The notes below the pieces were generated by a model. That model was not told the origin of the DNA, did no database searches, and worked only from the letters and a program-made list of their open reading frames with translations. Positions 30,224-39,897 of a stretch of 64,000 bases of DNA are shown in pieces (positions within the stretch are counted from its first letter, which is position 1; every line of letters starts with the position of its first letter). The stretch is taken from contig JALKBU010000092.1 in assembly GCA_023091735.1 (NCBI GenBank), positions 23,834-87,833 of the forward strand, in the 5' to 3' direction. Both the position numbers and the translations under genes were made by a program. The stretch comes from Trichomonas tenax. Its lineage: Eukaryota; Parabasalia; Trichomonadida; Trichomonadidae.

Positions 30224-31897
30224 ATGCAGTCACCAATTATAGTTCTTAACCAAACACAGAAGCGCGAAAATGGACGCAAGGCACAGCTTTCCTGCATTCA
30301 GGCCGGAAAGATGACAGCAGACATCATTCGTACATGCCTTGGCCCACAAGCAATGCTCAAGATGATTCTTGACTCTATGGGTACACTCGTCATTACAAAC
30401 GATGGTAACTCAATTCTTCGTGAAATTGATGTTGCTCATCCAGCAGCCAAATCACTTATCGAACTCGCTCGTGGCCAAGACGAGGAAGTCGGCGATGGGA
30501 CAACAACAGTTGTCGTTCTCGCTGGTGAGATCCTCGCTGTTCTTGAGCCACTTCTCAAAATGAACATCCACCCACACGTTATTGTCGCTGGCCTTCGCAA
30601 GGCACTCGACGACGCTCTCGCACACCTCGAGAAGATCAAAGTTCCAATTGACAACACATCTGACTCACAGATGCTCAGCATCATCAAGTCTGCAATCGGA
30701 ACAAAGTTCCTCGTCAAGTGGTCTGACCTCATCGCTAAGCTCGCCCTAGACACAGTTCGCCTCATCCGTACAGAAGACGGCTTCGTCGATCTCAAGCGCC
30801 AGGTTCGTATCGAGCGTATCATTGGTGGTGAGCTCGAGGATTCCTACGTCATGCACGGTGTCCTCATCAATAAGGACGTCGTCCACTCCCACATGCGCCG
30901 CCACATCGAGCATCCAAAGGTCCTCATCCTCGACTCTGGCCTCGAATACAGGAAGGGTGAGTCCATCACAACAATCGAAATCACAGGCGAGAACGACTAC
31001 GCTAACATCCTCGCTGAGGAAGAGCAGCAGGTCCGCCAGATGTGCGAAGCTGTTATCGCCACAGGATGCAACGTCGTTTGCGTTGAGAAGGGTATCAGCG
31101 ATCTTGCTTGCCACTACCTCGCTGAGGCCGGCATCACAGCCCTCCGCCGCTTCCAGCAGGTCCAGTTAGACCGTATCGCTGCTTGCACAGGTGCTACAAT
31201 CGTTACACGTCCATCTGAGGCTACAGAGGCTGACCTCGGCACAAAGTGTGGCGTCTTCGACTGCCGCAAGATCGGTGACGAGTTCTGGTCATTCTTCGAT
31301 GAGTGCGAGAATCCAAAGGCCTGCACAATGGTCCTCCGCGGCCCATCCAAGGATGTTCTCCTTGAGATGTTCCGCATCATGGACGATGCCCTCAAGGTTG
31401 CCCGCAACCTCATGTCAGAGCCATCCCTCCTTCCAGGTGGTGGTGCTACAGAAATCTCCGTCTCTACGCAGCTTCGTGAGAACTGCAAGAAGCTCGACGG
31501 CATTGAGCAGATGTCATACGAGACAGCTGCACTCGCTCTCGAAGTTATCCCACGTACACTCATCCAAAACTGCGGTGCTTCTACGATGAAGGTCTTGACA
31601 CAGCTTAAGTCCATCCATGCTGCTGACCACTCCAAGTCCTCCATGGGTATCGACGGCATGACAGGCAAGATCGCCGACATGGCCGAGAAGGGAATCTGGG
31701 ATACATTCTCAGTCAAGGCTCAGGCTTACAAGACAGCCTTCGAGTGCGCTATCTCCCTCCTTCGTGTCGATGACATCGTTTCCGGCATCATCGCCCGTGA
31801 CGAGAACGGCAACCCGGTCAACAAGAAGAGCGTTACAGAGAAGCTCGAGGAGAACACCGCCGCTGCTCTCGCTGGGGAGAACCCACAGGGTCTCTAA
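30224..31897 (+). CDS. CCT3: T-complex protein 1 subunit gamma (CCT3)
   Basis: A 557-residue group II chaperonin subunit. GPQAMLKMILDSMGTLVITNDG matches the equatorial ATP-binding motif, and GQDEEVGDGTTTVVVLAGEI contains the catalytic GDGTT. LLPGGGATEISVS is the second nucleotide-binding loop. The gamma subunit is indicated by the N-terminal VLNQTQKRENGRKAQL and by the apical-domain sequence. Eight different CCT subunits form a double ring that folds actin and tubulin in the cytosol, important in a flagellate. The gene shows stronger C-ending codon use (ATC, CTC, GTC) than its neighbours, as expected for high expression. The stop codon is followed by a run of A, giving the TAAA polyadenylation-type context of trichomonads. 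Confidence 0.95.
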   Translation: MQSPIIVLNQTQKRENGRKAQLSCIQAGKMTADIIRTCLGPQAMLKMILDSMGTLVITNDGNSILREIDVAHPAAKSLIELARGQDEEVGDGTTTVVVLAGEILAVLEPLLKMNIHPHVIVAGLRKALDDALAHLEKIKVPIDNTSDSQMLSIIKSAIGTKFLVKWSDLIAKLALDTVRLIRTEDGFVDLKRQVRIERIIGGELEDSYVMHGVLINKDVVHSHMRRHIEHPKVLILDSGLEYRKGESITTIEITGENDYANILAEEEQQVRQMCEAVIATGCNVVCVEKGISDLACHYLAEAGITALRRFQQVQLDRIAACTGATIVTRPSEATEADLGTKCGVFDCRKIGDEFWSFFDECENPKACTMVLRGPSKDVLLEMFRIMDDALKVARNLMSEPSLLPGGGATEISVSTQLRENCKKLDGIEQMSYETAALALEVIPRTLIQNCGASTMKVLTQLKSIHAADHSKSSMGIDGMTGKIADMAEKGIWDTFSVKAQAYKTAFECAISLLRVDDIVSGIIARDENGNPVNKKSVTEKLEENTAAALAGENPQGL

Positions 31898-32427
31898 AAA
31901 AAATCTCGGTGTTCTTTTATAACGACTGGATATTTAAAGGTAGATATAATACTAATTTCGAATATTCTTCTTTTTTACCACATCACACATTTTGAAGTAA
32001 TTTAATGATACTGTATTTAACAGAAATGACTTTGGCAATTTATAAATCTCAACAACGTAAGTATATTTCAATGTGATGTAGAATGTCAAACATGTCTGTT
32101 TGAGAAATATCACTATATTTTGAATCCAGTCATTTATTTGGCAAATTTAATTATACAAATCAATAACATGTAAGTTTGATATCGCATCGGTATAGTTCAA
32201 ATTGTCATTTATTGTTTTGAAAGGTTTTGGAAAATATTCGTTTAAAATACAGCTCACACTCATGAATTATAATATGCAGGGGATAATCTAATGTTTGCCA
32301 ACTCAACACACTCTAAAATCAAATCTGATCAAATTGATCTCAACAAAACAAAAATCTAAACAAGCCAATGTCATTTATATATCGTGTAGATGATATAAAT
32401 ACCAAAATCTCAAAAAGGAAAAGGGAG
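31898..32427. other. AT-rich intergenic region
   Basis: About 530 AT-rich bases lie between CCT-gamma and eS25, with no supportable gene. Confidence 0.6.
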
Positions 32428-32437
32428 GCGACGATAA
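32428..32437 (+). promoter_or_regulatory. GCGACGATAA upstream motif of eS25
   Basis: The motif lies 29-38 bases before the eS25 start and shares GCGACGATA with the element before the UBL-SANT gene. Confidence 0.35.
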
Positions 32438-32465
32438 TTGGCGGTTATGGTCGACCCTTTATCGA

Positions 32466-32807
32466 ATGTCCGCTAAGGGAGGCGCTCGCAAGAAATGGAC
32501 CAAGGCAACTAACAAGGAGAAGAGAGAGTTCTCCGTCATCATCACAGCTGAGCAGGCTGCTGATATGGAGAAGTCTGTTCCAAAGAACAAGCTCATCTCT
32601 CCAGGCAAGCTCGCTGAGCGTTATAAAATCTCATTGACATGCGCTCGCAAGGCTCTCGAGACCATGGTTGCTGAGGGCAAGCTCGTTCCAGTTATCAACG
32701 GCCACGATCTTAAGTGCTATGGTACACACCCAGACCATGTTGTTGAGAAGGTTGAGGAGGCCCGGGAGGCTGAAAAGAAGCCAGCTGGCAAGAAGGGCAA
32801 GAAATAA
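32466..32807 (+). CDS. RPS25: Ribosomal protein eS25 (RPS25)
   Basis: A 113-residue small-subunit ribosomal protein. The N-terminal MSAKGGARKKWTK is the usual basic leader ending in KKWSK/KKWTK. The core winged helix reads ISPGKLAERYKISLTCARKALETM, then VAEGKLVPV, as in eS25 of other eukaryotes (ITPSVVSERLKI.GSLAR.AL..L...G.I). The C-terminal basic extension PAGKKGKK is typical of protist versions. It acts at the head of the 40S subunit near the tRNA exit site and is needed for several IRES-driven initiations. Codon use is biased as in CCT-gamma. Confidence 0.93.
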   Translation: MSAKGGARKKWTKATNKEKREFSVIITAEQAADMEKSVPKNKLISPGKLAERYKISLTCARKALETMVAEGKLVPVINGHDLKCYGTHPDHVVEKVEEAREAEKKPAGKKGKK

Positions 32808-32965
32808 GCATATTATTTTTACTTAAACCTTTTCGATATATTTCATAACCATACATTAATTTTCGTTATATTTTATAACATTCAATAATTTTCGATATAT
32901 ATTTTACAACAAAAAGATAGTTTTCAATTTCATACAAAACAACATAATAATTTTTATTATATTTT

Positions 32966-34906
32966 TCAATCAAAAAATCCAATTGTATCACATGGAGGAT
33001 AAATGAGGTTCGTTTCATCCTTCGTGTCGATGTAGTTCTGGAGAATAACCGAGAGCTCAGCATTTTGTCTCTTTAAGTCGTCTGTTTCGTTAATCAACTT
33101 CGATCTCATCTCCAGGACTTCGTGGTACCTCTGCATTCCCTTGAATGTCATATTCCACAGCCTCCACATGTCCTCGCTGACTATCTCAGCCTTCTTCTCC
33201 CAGAAACGGCGCTGTGCAGGAAGCTGTTTCTTCATCTTGACTTGAAGCTGCATGATACCGCGTGCGACTTCGCTGCTTGTGTTCTGTGTCGCGTCATTGA
33301 CAATCTGCTTGAAGATGTTCATCTGCGCCTGCTGCTTGTTAGGGTGGTAGGCGTCGACGAACGCTCTCAAAGCTGAAATGACTTCGTGTGGCGAAACAGT
33401 GTCAGGGTGCTCCAACTGGTTGAATTCTGGCTCCTTGATGAAGTATGACATGAGCGTTTCGATATCCTCATTTGTTGTCACACACAGTTCCTTCAAGAGT
33501 GCGTCCATCTTAAGGCACTGGGAATCTTCGTCGAGCGATAGTGAAGGATCGAGGCCAATGATGTTTCTGACGCGCTCATCGACAATGAAACCGACTTCAT
33601 CGCAAATCATGCGGCGAAGGTGTTCAAGGTTCTCGCTGAGTTCTGGCTTCGTGAATATAGTATTAGTTAGTTTGTTGGCTTCGCTGTTGTCCTCGTGTGT
33701 TGGCAGCTGTGGAGTCTTCGTGAGATCTTCGTATTCATCACTCTCGATGATCCAGCGCCTGAGGTACTCAGGATCGACAGGATTTGGATCCTTTCCGAGC
33801 TGCTGCTCCATGACGATGTTGTCGGCAGCAATGATCTTGAGAACGATGTCGTGGAGCCTCTTCTCGTTGAGATTCCACACTTCTCTGAAGTTGTTGAAAT
33901 CTGTGTACGCGACGTTTCTGAATCTGGACTGGAGCTCTCTGTACGATGAGGCGATTCTTGTGTACTCTTTGGTGATCTGCATGTTGACGTCTATAAGCTT
34001 GTGCTTCTCTGCTTCGTATCTTTCTTGAAGTTTTATCAAAACATCTCTTTGTCTGCTCTTCTTGTCGTTTTGGAGCTTCAATTTGTTATGGTGCTCATCC
34101 CTTGTCTCCTGGAGAATCTTGTAATCGTAGTCAAGTTGCGTCAATGAGTAAATATATTGAGCTTTTCGATCTTCTTGTTCTTCTTGTGCAATTTGTAATT
34201 TCTTTTCGAGTGCTGTTCTTATTTGCATGTATTTCTCGTTATTCTGCTGCCTGATTGTCTCCAACTGATCTCTGTGTCGAACATTCAATTCTAAAATGTC
34301 ATTCATGAGTGTTGTTTCTCTCTCTTGGCGTTTAGCAGATAAATTCTTGATTTCTCTATCGAGTTGATATGATCTTGATGTTGCTTCTTGATTAAAAGCA
34401 GCGATAATCTTTTTAATTTCCGAATTTATATTTTTCTTGATGTTATTTTCCTGGTTTCTCATCGTGTGCACAAATTCATCGATCATTGCTTTCTGTGCTG
34501 CGACTTTATTCACGTATTCGTGGTCTCTCATCATCACATCTTGTTCTAGTTTTGCGATGAAGTCGAGTTTCTCTTTGATAATAGCTTCACAACGCGCCTT
34601 CTGCTCATCTAGCTGCTTTTTGAGCTCCAAGGGCATCGCAATGTCCAATAATTTTTCCCATTCATGTGATGCTTCTTCCATATCCGCAACTGTCTTATGC
34701 TGAAGTTCCACGTAGTCGGCGCCGAACTTCTTTTTCGATGTTTTAACCATTTGTGCTCTTTCCTGCTCGATTTGCAATCTTTTATTCACCATATTCGAGA
34801 GATTTTGCGTTGAATTTGCGAAAAGTTCTTCGATAATTTCCTTTGACTTCTTTATCTGCTCCACTGGCGCTCGATCTTGTTGATCAAGCGAGAGAAGATT
34901 CGACAT
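32966..34906 (-). CDS. DRC1-like nexin-dynein regulatory complex protein
   Basis: A 646-residue, mostly coiled-coil protein. NNFREVWNLNEKRLHDIVLK, then AADNIVMEQQLG, matches the DRC1/DRC2 signature (F..VW..NE......K.L.AD..I.EQQLG). The C-terminal helix around LWNMTFKGMQRYHEVLEMR and RQNAELSVILQNYID matches the end of DRC1 (LW.ALE..L..Y...L..R.....QN.EL..LL..YL), which favours DRC1 over CCDC65/DRC2. DRC1 forms the base of the axonemal linker that regulates dynein sliding in motile flagella. The reading frame is open to 34,996 from a TTG; the first good ATG gives MSNLLSLDQQD at 34,906. Confidence 0.75.
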   Translation of the reverse strand: MSNLLSLDQQDRAPVEQIKKSKEIIEELFANSTQNLSNMVNKRLQIEQERAQMVKTSKKKFGADYVELQHKTVADMEEASHEWEKLLDIAMPLELKKQLDEQKARCEAIIKEKLDFIAKLEQDVMMRDHEYVNKVAAQKAMIDEFVHTMRNQENNIKKNINSEIKKIIAAFNQEATSRSYQLDREIKNLSAKRQERETTLMNDILELNVRHRDQLETIRQQNNEKYMQIRTALEKKLQIAQEEQEDRKAQYIYSLTQLDYDYKILQETRDEHHNKLKLQNDKKSRQRDVLIKLQERYEAEKHKLIDVNMQITKEYTRIASSYRELQSRFRNVAYTDFNNFREVWNLNEKRLHDIVLKIIAADNIVMEQQLGKDPNPVDPEYLRRWIIESDEYEDLTKTPQLPTHEDNSEANKLTNTIFTKPELSENLEHLRRMICDEVGFIVDERVRNIIGLDPSLSLDEDSQCLKMDALLKELCVTTNEDIETLMSYFIKEPEFNQLEHPDTVSPHEVISALRAFVDAYHPNKQQAQMNIFKQIVNDATQNTSSEVARGIMQLQVKMKKQLPAQRRFWEKKAEIVSEDMWRLWNMTFKGMQRYHEVLEMRSKLINETDDLKRQNAELSVILQNYIDTKDETNLIYPPCDTIGFFD

Positions 34907-35098
34907 AAATTTTCTAAATAAACGTCTTAAAAAAATATAAAATCTTCTTTTCTTTCCATATCTATCATTTATATATCCTAAAAATATATTTATCAAAAAA
35001 TTTCAAATATCTAAATGAAGAAAACAATTTAAAGCAATTAAACTACAAACATTAAACATATTATTTAAAATACAAACAAAATACATAGTTAGAATATA

Positions 35099-36817
35099 TC
35101 ACTCCCTCTTCCTCCTCATTTTCGTTATTGGTCTCATTTGTAGAGCGGCACCAGGAGGTTTAATGTCGTTAGTTAACATAGCTCTTGCTGTCTGGAGTGG
35201 TGACATTGGCTCTGATGCAGGAACTTTCCTTTTCTTGTTTTCTTTAGCTTGTTTGACTTCGAGGAGCGCTTTTTTGTTATTTATTCTATCTGCTCTTCTT
35301 GTCAACACGTAATCAACTTTCTTCTTTTTCTGCTGCATGACAGCAATCTTTCTCTCGAATGTTTCATCAATAGCTTGTTTCTCCTGCAGGAACTGCTTTT
35401 GTCGCTTCATTACAGCGTTTTCATAATCCTTTCGCATTTTCATCATCGCGTCAACTGTTTCTTTCTCAGCGAGTGCTTCAATATCATTACCAAGTGCTGA
35501 AGCTTCTTCAAAACTCTTGACTGATAGCAAATGCATTGCTTGCTTCCTCATTCTCACCAATTTCGTTGAAGGACGAGCAAAAGAATCTGCTTTTTCTTGC
35601 GAAAACCATTCTCTGTCCAATTCCTCCAAATCTTCCTGCAAATGCATGAATAGTTCTCTTTGTGCGAGATCTCTGTCAGCGTTAAGTCTCGCACGGTGTG
35701 ACTCGAAAAATATCGCTTTCTGCTTCATCTCTGTTTCATTCTGTGATAGCTGATCTTCGAGCTTATAAATCGTCTGCTGTGTGGTGTCTTTGTTCTTCTC
35801 AACGTATTTGAGTTCATCAGACACACGCTTGATAGTGTTGTCAGTGAAAATAGACTCGTTGAGATATCCTTTGTCGATGCATTTTACCAAAAGCGACTTC
35901 AATTCTTTTATTGCTTTCTTGATTGTCGGCGTTTTGTATCCAATTAAATTTGCGTTGCTTAGTGCTAAAAACGCGAGTGATTCCCTCTTGTTCTGTATCA
36001 GCTCGAGCAGACGTGGAGGTATATTAGAGTCATTTATTTCCGGTTCTTCTTCTTCGACAACTTTCTCGTTATGAGACGATGCTCTTGAAAAATCGAGTGG
36101 AGTTTGGACTTCTGCTTGTGATAGAATCCTCTCTTCATAAAGATCGTATTCATCGTTGTGCATTTCTTCTTCTTCAGGGTGTTTCTCTTCTTCATGTTTC
36201 TCCTCTTCTTCTTCGATAATTTCTTCTTCACGCGGCGATGTTTTTTCTGTAGGCACAGTGATAGGGAACCGGACTCCGATAGACTTCGGCTTGCTGTTGT
36301 TGAACTGATAGTCGATCGCTGAGATTTGGAAAGAGTTATAGTCTGACTCCGCAGAAGAGCTTGGAAAAGCGGGTGATTGCGCTAAACTCGGCGTGTTGCC
36401 TTCAACCTGAAATCCGGAAGGAAGAATAAACTCTTCTATATCGTTTTGTTCTGTGTTTTGAGGCTCTATATCGAGTTCTGGTTCTTTCTCTTCTGGAACT
36501 TGTTTCTGTGATCCGTTTATAGGCGGAAGAGAATCATTTTTATTGTTTTCTTTTCGTGATTGATGATTGAATTTTCCTAATTTTGGAAATTGTGATTCAT
36601 TTGTTGACGTATTTGACAAACGTGACTTATTCGGTGAGTTTCTTTGACTAGTTTTAAGCGTTTGATTTGCTGCACCGTAAATATATCTTTTTGGTTTATT
36701 TTTCTCTATTTTCGGCGATTGAAATATGCTATTTGTCACCAATCTGTCGTCCTCCACTCTCTGAGGACCCCTCTCTCCTGTGTCTGAAAATAGACGCATT
36801 TGCGCAATCTCAGACAT
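35099..36817 (-). CDS. Coiled-coil protein of unknown function
   Basis: A 572-residue protein. The first 260 residues are disordered, rich in Ser, Pro, Asn and Glu, with a strongly acidic patch (EEEIIEEEEEKHEEEKHPEE at about 197-216). From about residue 280 to 530 it is helical with coiled-coil character and many Arg, Gln and Lys, then a short basic tail ending KMRRKRE. No enzyme motif or named domain is visible. The layout is common in trichomonad cytoskeletal proteins, and the gene sits beside the DRC1-like gene, but a ciliary role is only a guess. Confidence 0.75.
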   Translation of the reverse strand: MSEIAQMRLFSDTGERGPQRVEDDRLVTNSIFQSPKIEKNKPKRYIYGAANQTLKTSQRNSPNKSRLSNTSTNESQFPKLGKFNHQSRKENNKNDSLPPINGSQKQVPEEKEPELDIEPQNTEQNDIEEFILPSGFQVEGNTPSLAQSPAFPSSSAESDYNSFQISAIDYQFNNSKPKSIGVRFPITVPTEKTSPREEEIIEEEEEKHEEEKHPEEEEMHNDEYDLYEERILSQAEVQTPLDFSRASSHNEKVVEEEEPEINDSNIPPRLLELIQNKRESLAFLALSNANLIGYKTPTIKKAIKELKSLLVKCIDKGYLNESIFTDNTIKRVSDELKYVEKNKDTTQQTIYKLEDQLSQNETEMKQKAIFFESHRARLNADRDLAQRELFMHLQEDLEELDREWFSQEKADSFARPSTKLVRMRKQAMHLLSVKSFEEASALGNDIEALAEKETVDAMMKMRKDYENAVMKRQKQFLQEKQAIDETFERKIAVMQQKKKKVDYVLTRRADRINNKKALLEVKQAKENKKRKVPASEPMSPLQTARAMLTNDIKPPGAALQMRPITKMRRKRE

Positions 36818-37117
36818 TTTATTTATAAAAATGGATAACGTACATCAAAATTTTATGAATTTACTCTTAATAATCGAAACACACATTGACACCACATCTT
36901 GCAATCCAACCCCAAATTTGTCTCCTCAAAACTCATTTTTTAATTGGAATTTCAACATTTTTAACTAATTTTCTTTCTAAGCAAATATTTATTCGAAATT
37001 AATCTATATTTTTCGAATAAATCAATTGGCTTGTTTATATTGCATCTATAAATAATGATAAAAAATATTTATGTTGTATGAGTTTATGAAAACATAATTG
37101 CTTTATTATAATTGCGG
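36818..37117. other. Intergenic spacer
   Basis: A 300-base AT-rich spacer between two minus-strand genes. I see only promoter-scale sequence; TCCATTTTTA close to the downstream gene's ATG is an imperfect initiator. Confidence 0.5.
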
Positions 37118-39613
37118 TTAACAGTTGATATTCTTATTGGCGTTGATGAATGAGTTATTAATGATTGCCTTTGTTGCAACATCTTTGACTTTCTTGTCAA
37201 GGATTGATTTGAGTGACTGTGGGATGACTGCAGCAGCTGCTGTTGCTTCGAGGATAGATGTCATGTTCTTCTCGCCAATGTGCTCGTCAAGGAGGATTGC
37301 ATCAACAAGAAGATTTGCATTCTCTTCGTCACTTCTGTCATCGTATGTTGATGCGATGATGGAGAGTGTTGTTCCTTGCTCTCCAAGTTTCATGAAGTGC
37401 TTGATGAGATCAGCGCTCTCAACAATATCGATGGCACCGAGTCCGCGAATCTTCTGAAGCTCGAGAACAGACAAACGATTTTCAACTGATCTTCTGAGCT
37501 TAATGATTTCTTCAGAGCTATCAGCAATGCAGCAAAGATTGGCGATAGAGAGAAGAGACGCGGCCTGGCTGACAGAAAGCTCCTTTCTGTTCTCCTTGAC
37601 ATAGTTATAAAGGAGTTGTGCAGCCTTTGCGAATTCACCATTATCCTGGATGCACTGGAATGCAAGGGCTGCATCGTCAAATGATAAAGCTTCAATGACA
37701 GCCTTTCTGAATTCCTTGAATTTTCCTGCTTCAAGGAGATCGGCGACGTATGGAACATCGCGGTCGGAATAATGAGAGATGATCTTGTTAACGCAGATAG
37801 ATCCGCACTTGTTGTAGCAGCGGTCAAGGCGGTTATAGTCACCATCAATGCGTGACATTTCGGCGATTGTTGAGAAGCAGTGTGCTTCGACAGCAATCTT
37901 CTCAGCATCGGCTGGACGGTGCTGGAACAATGTTAGGAGTAACTTCTGTGGATCTGGCTGTGTGAGAGCAAAGATTCTAACAAATCCACAGTATTCGTCA
38001 CTTTTTGGATCAGAGAAGTCCAAACATGCAACGAGGGCGGCTTCAAATGCAGCTGTCTCAGCCACGAAGTTGTGCTTGTGGAGAAGGCCGTATCCGGATG
38101 CGACTACTGAGTCCATAGCAATGTTCAAGATACGAAGGAAAGCAGTGCTGAATTTATGTGGGCTCTTTGAAACGCAGTCGAATATCTCTGCATTATCATT
38201 CATTGATCTGATAGTGTCTGTGAGCTCACCAAAGTCTTGTGTTGTTGGTGCTTCAATGATAGCCATCTTGAAGTGATTTGAAGCAAAGAATGATGAATCA
38301 AACTCACTGAAGAATTTGCAAGCGAGTCTGTAAAGTTCCTTGTGAACCCCAATCCTCTCTTTCACAGTGAAGTTGACTGAATCTGTGATCTGAGCTGCAA
38401 GCTCATTGAAAACACTGAGTGTTATATTGTGCTGCTTGAGAATATCATCAACATTCTGACCGTGAATGAATTTGCGAAGAATTGTGCGAAGTAATTCGAC
38501 TAAAGGAATGGAGTCCTCAGGATCTGTGATATAGAGTCTTGTCATTCCTCCAATCGTTGTCAATATGCGGAGTGTATCCTGGCCTCCAAAGATGCCGATG
38601 ACGAAGTTATCGAAAGTATCTGAGCATCTTAATGATGGCGTGATCTCGTTGAATGCGATCAATTGAACTGTCCAGTTTGTGCAGACTAAGCATGTGAGTG
38701 GCGAAACAGCAGCAATACTTGTCAAGTCTACTTCGCCTTCGAGCTTCTCAGCACTGACTGTTGGCTTTTCTGACTTGATATCGGCAATGCGAATGACTTG
38801 TTTGTTGTCTGTCGTGAAGAATATGGTTGTGTCATATGTTACAGCTGCAACAGGTTTTCCTGATGGAACACCGATCGTTTTGATTGATTTGTAGTCAGCA
38901 TCAAATAATGTAACATAGCCGTTAACAAAACCGATCAAATACTCTATGCCATTGATGAGAAGAAGGGACTCATTAATAATCGGGTTTCTAAAGAAATTAA
39001 AATGCTCGTAAAATCGATATTCAATATCAATGAATTGTCTTGTTTCAGCGTTGAATGTAGAAACTGTTCTGTTCTTGTATACGATTATAATGTTGTTATG
39101 GTTGAGCGCGCAAATTGTCGAAATTTCTCCTTTAGCTGGATAATCAATAATTTCTGGGTCGAACACGTTTGATATCAACGTGATTTTTGCCTTAGATGTA
39201 ATGGCGACAAGTGAGAGATGTGAATCACAGTCAACTAAAGCAGCTTTGTTTCTCTCGATTGCGCCAATGTGGAAAATTGCTGTTTCACGATCAGTTTCCG
39301 AACTCCAGATGATGGTTTCGGCAGGAGTGAAGATAACGTAGATTGTTGTGTTGTCTGAGAGGATATAAGATAAACTCCAGAGGTAATTTATTGGTCTTCT
39401 GTAAGCAGAAAGCGCCAATTTGATTTCATCGTCGTAATGTATTGTATTCATCAAAGAAAAAGAGCTCTTTGTCGCAGTTTTTCCTGATAATAATGTTTCT
39501 TGAGAATATTTCAGCTGAAACAGAGATATCTCCTCTGCCGATAGATCATGCTGGAGAAGTTTGCTGTTAGAAATATGTTTGTCTCCATTAATTCCTTTGG
39601 CTTGATTGAACAT
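37118..39613 (-). CDS. Nup133-like nucleoporin (beta-propeller plus alpha-solenoid)
   Basis: An 831-residue protein. Residues about 30-380 are beta-strand rich with propeller-like repeats (for example NTTIYVIFTPAETIIWSS and HLSLVAITSKAKITLISN). Residues 390-831 are helical. The order propeller then solenoid, the length and local features such as LAEAHCF-type helices resemble Nup133 and Nup155 of the nuclear pore scaffold. AEKIAVEAHCFSTIAEMSRI is close to the Nup133 pattern. Other propeller-solenoid coat proteins (COPII, clathrin-adaptor or IFT type) cannot be excluded. It is complete and uninterrupted. Confidence 0.5.
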   Translation of the reverse strand: MFNQAKGINGDKHISNSKLLQHDLSAEEISLFQLKYSQETLLSGKTATKSSFSLMNTIHYDDEIKLALSAYRRPINYLWSLSYILSDNTTIYVIFTPAETIIWSSETDRETAIFHIGAIERNKAALVDCDSHLSLVAITSKAKITLISNVFDPEIIDYPAKGEISTICALNHNNIIIVYKNRTVSTFNAETRQFIDIEYRFYEHFNFFRNPIINESLLLINGIEYLIGFVNGYVTLFDADYKSIKTIGVPSGKPVAAVTYDTTIFFTTDNKQVIRIADIKSEKPTVSAEKLEGEVDLTSIAAVSPLTCLVCTNWTVQLIAFNEITPSLRCSDTFDNFVIGIFGGQDTLRILTTIGGMTRLYITDPEDSIPLVELLRTILRKFIHGQNVDDILKQHNITLSVFNELAAQITDSVNFTVKERIGVHKELYRLACKFFSEFDSSFFASNHFKMAIIEAPTTQDFGELTDTIRSMNDNAEIFDCVSKSPHKFSTAFLRILNIAMDSVVASGYGLLHKHNFVAETAAFEAALVACLDFSDPKSDEYCGFVRIFALTQPDPQKLLLTLFQHRPADAEKIAVEAHCFSTIAEMSRIDGDYNRLDRCYNKCGSICVNKIISHYSDRDVPYVADLLEAGKFKEFRKAVIEALSFDDAALAFQCIQDNGEFAKAAQLLYNYVKENRKELSVSQAASLLSIANLCCIADSSEEIIKLRRSVENRLSVLELQKIRGLGAIDIVESADLIKHFMKLGEQGTTLSIIASTYDDRSDEENANLLVDAILLDEHIGEKNMTSILEATAAAAVIPQSLKSILDKKVKDVATKAIINNSFINANKNINC

Positions 39614-39897
39614 TCAGAGACAAAAAAATTGCTCTGACTTCTGACAATTTACATGCTATATAATTTCATCATAATTCATCATCAAAATCTCATTCTCAAG
39701 CTTCATAAACACTACAAAACTCACAGATTTAACTTAGCATAATCATTTTATTCTTATTTATAACAAATATTAGTGTTGTTTTGTTTTGATATTTATTATT
39801 TTGGTTGCCTATGATATAAAAGAGTGGAGATATTTTAGTTCGCGTTTATAATTAAAATAGCCTTTAAAATACAAATAAAACGATATAAAAATATAAA

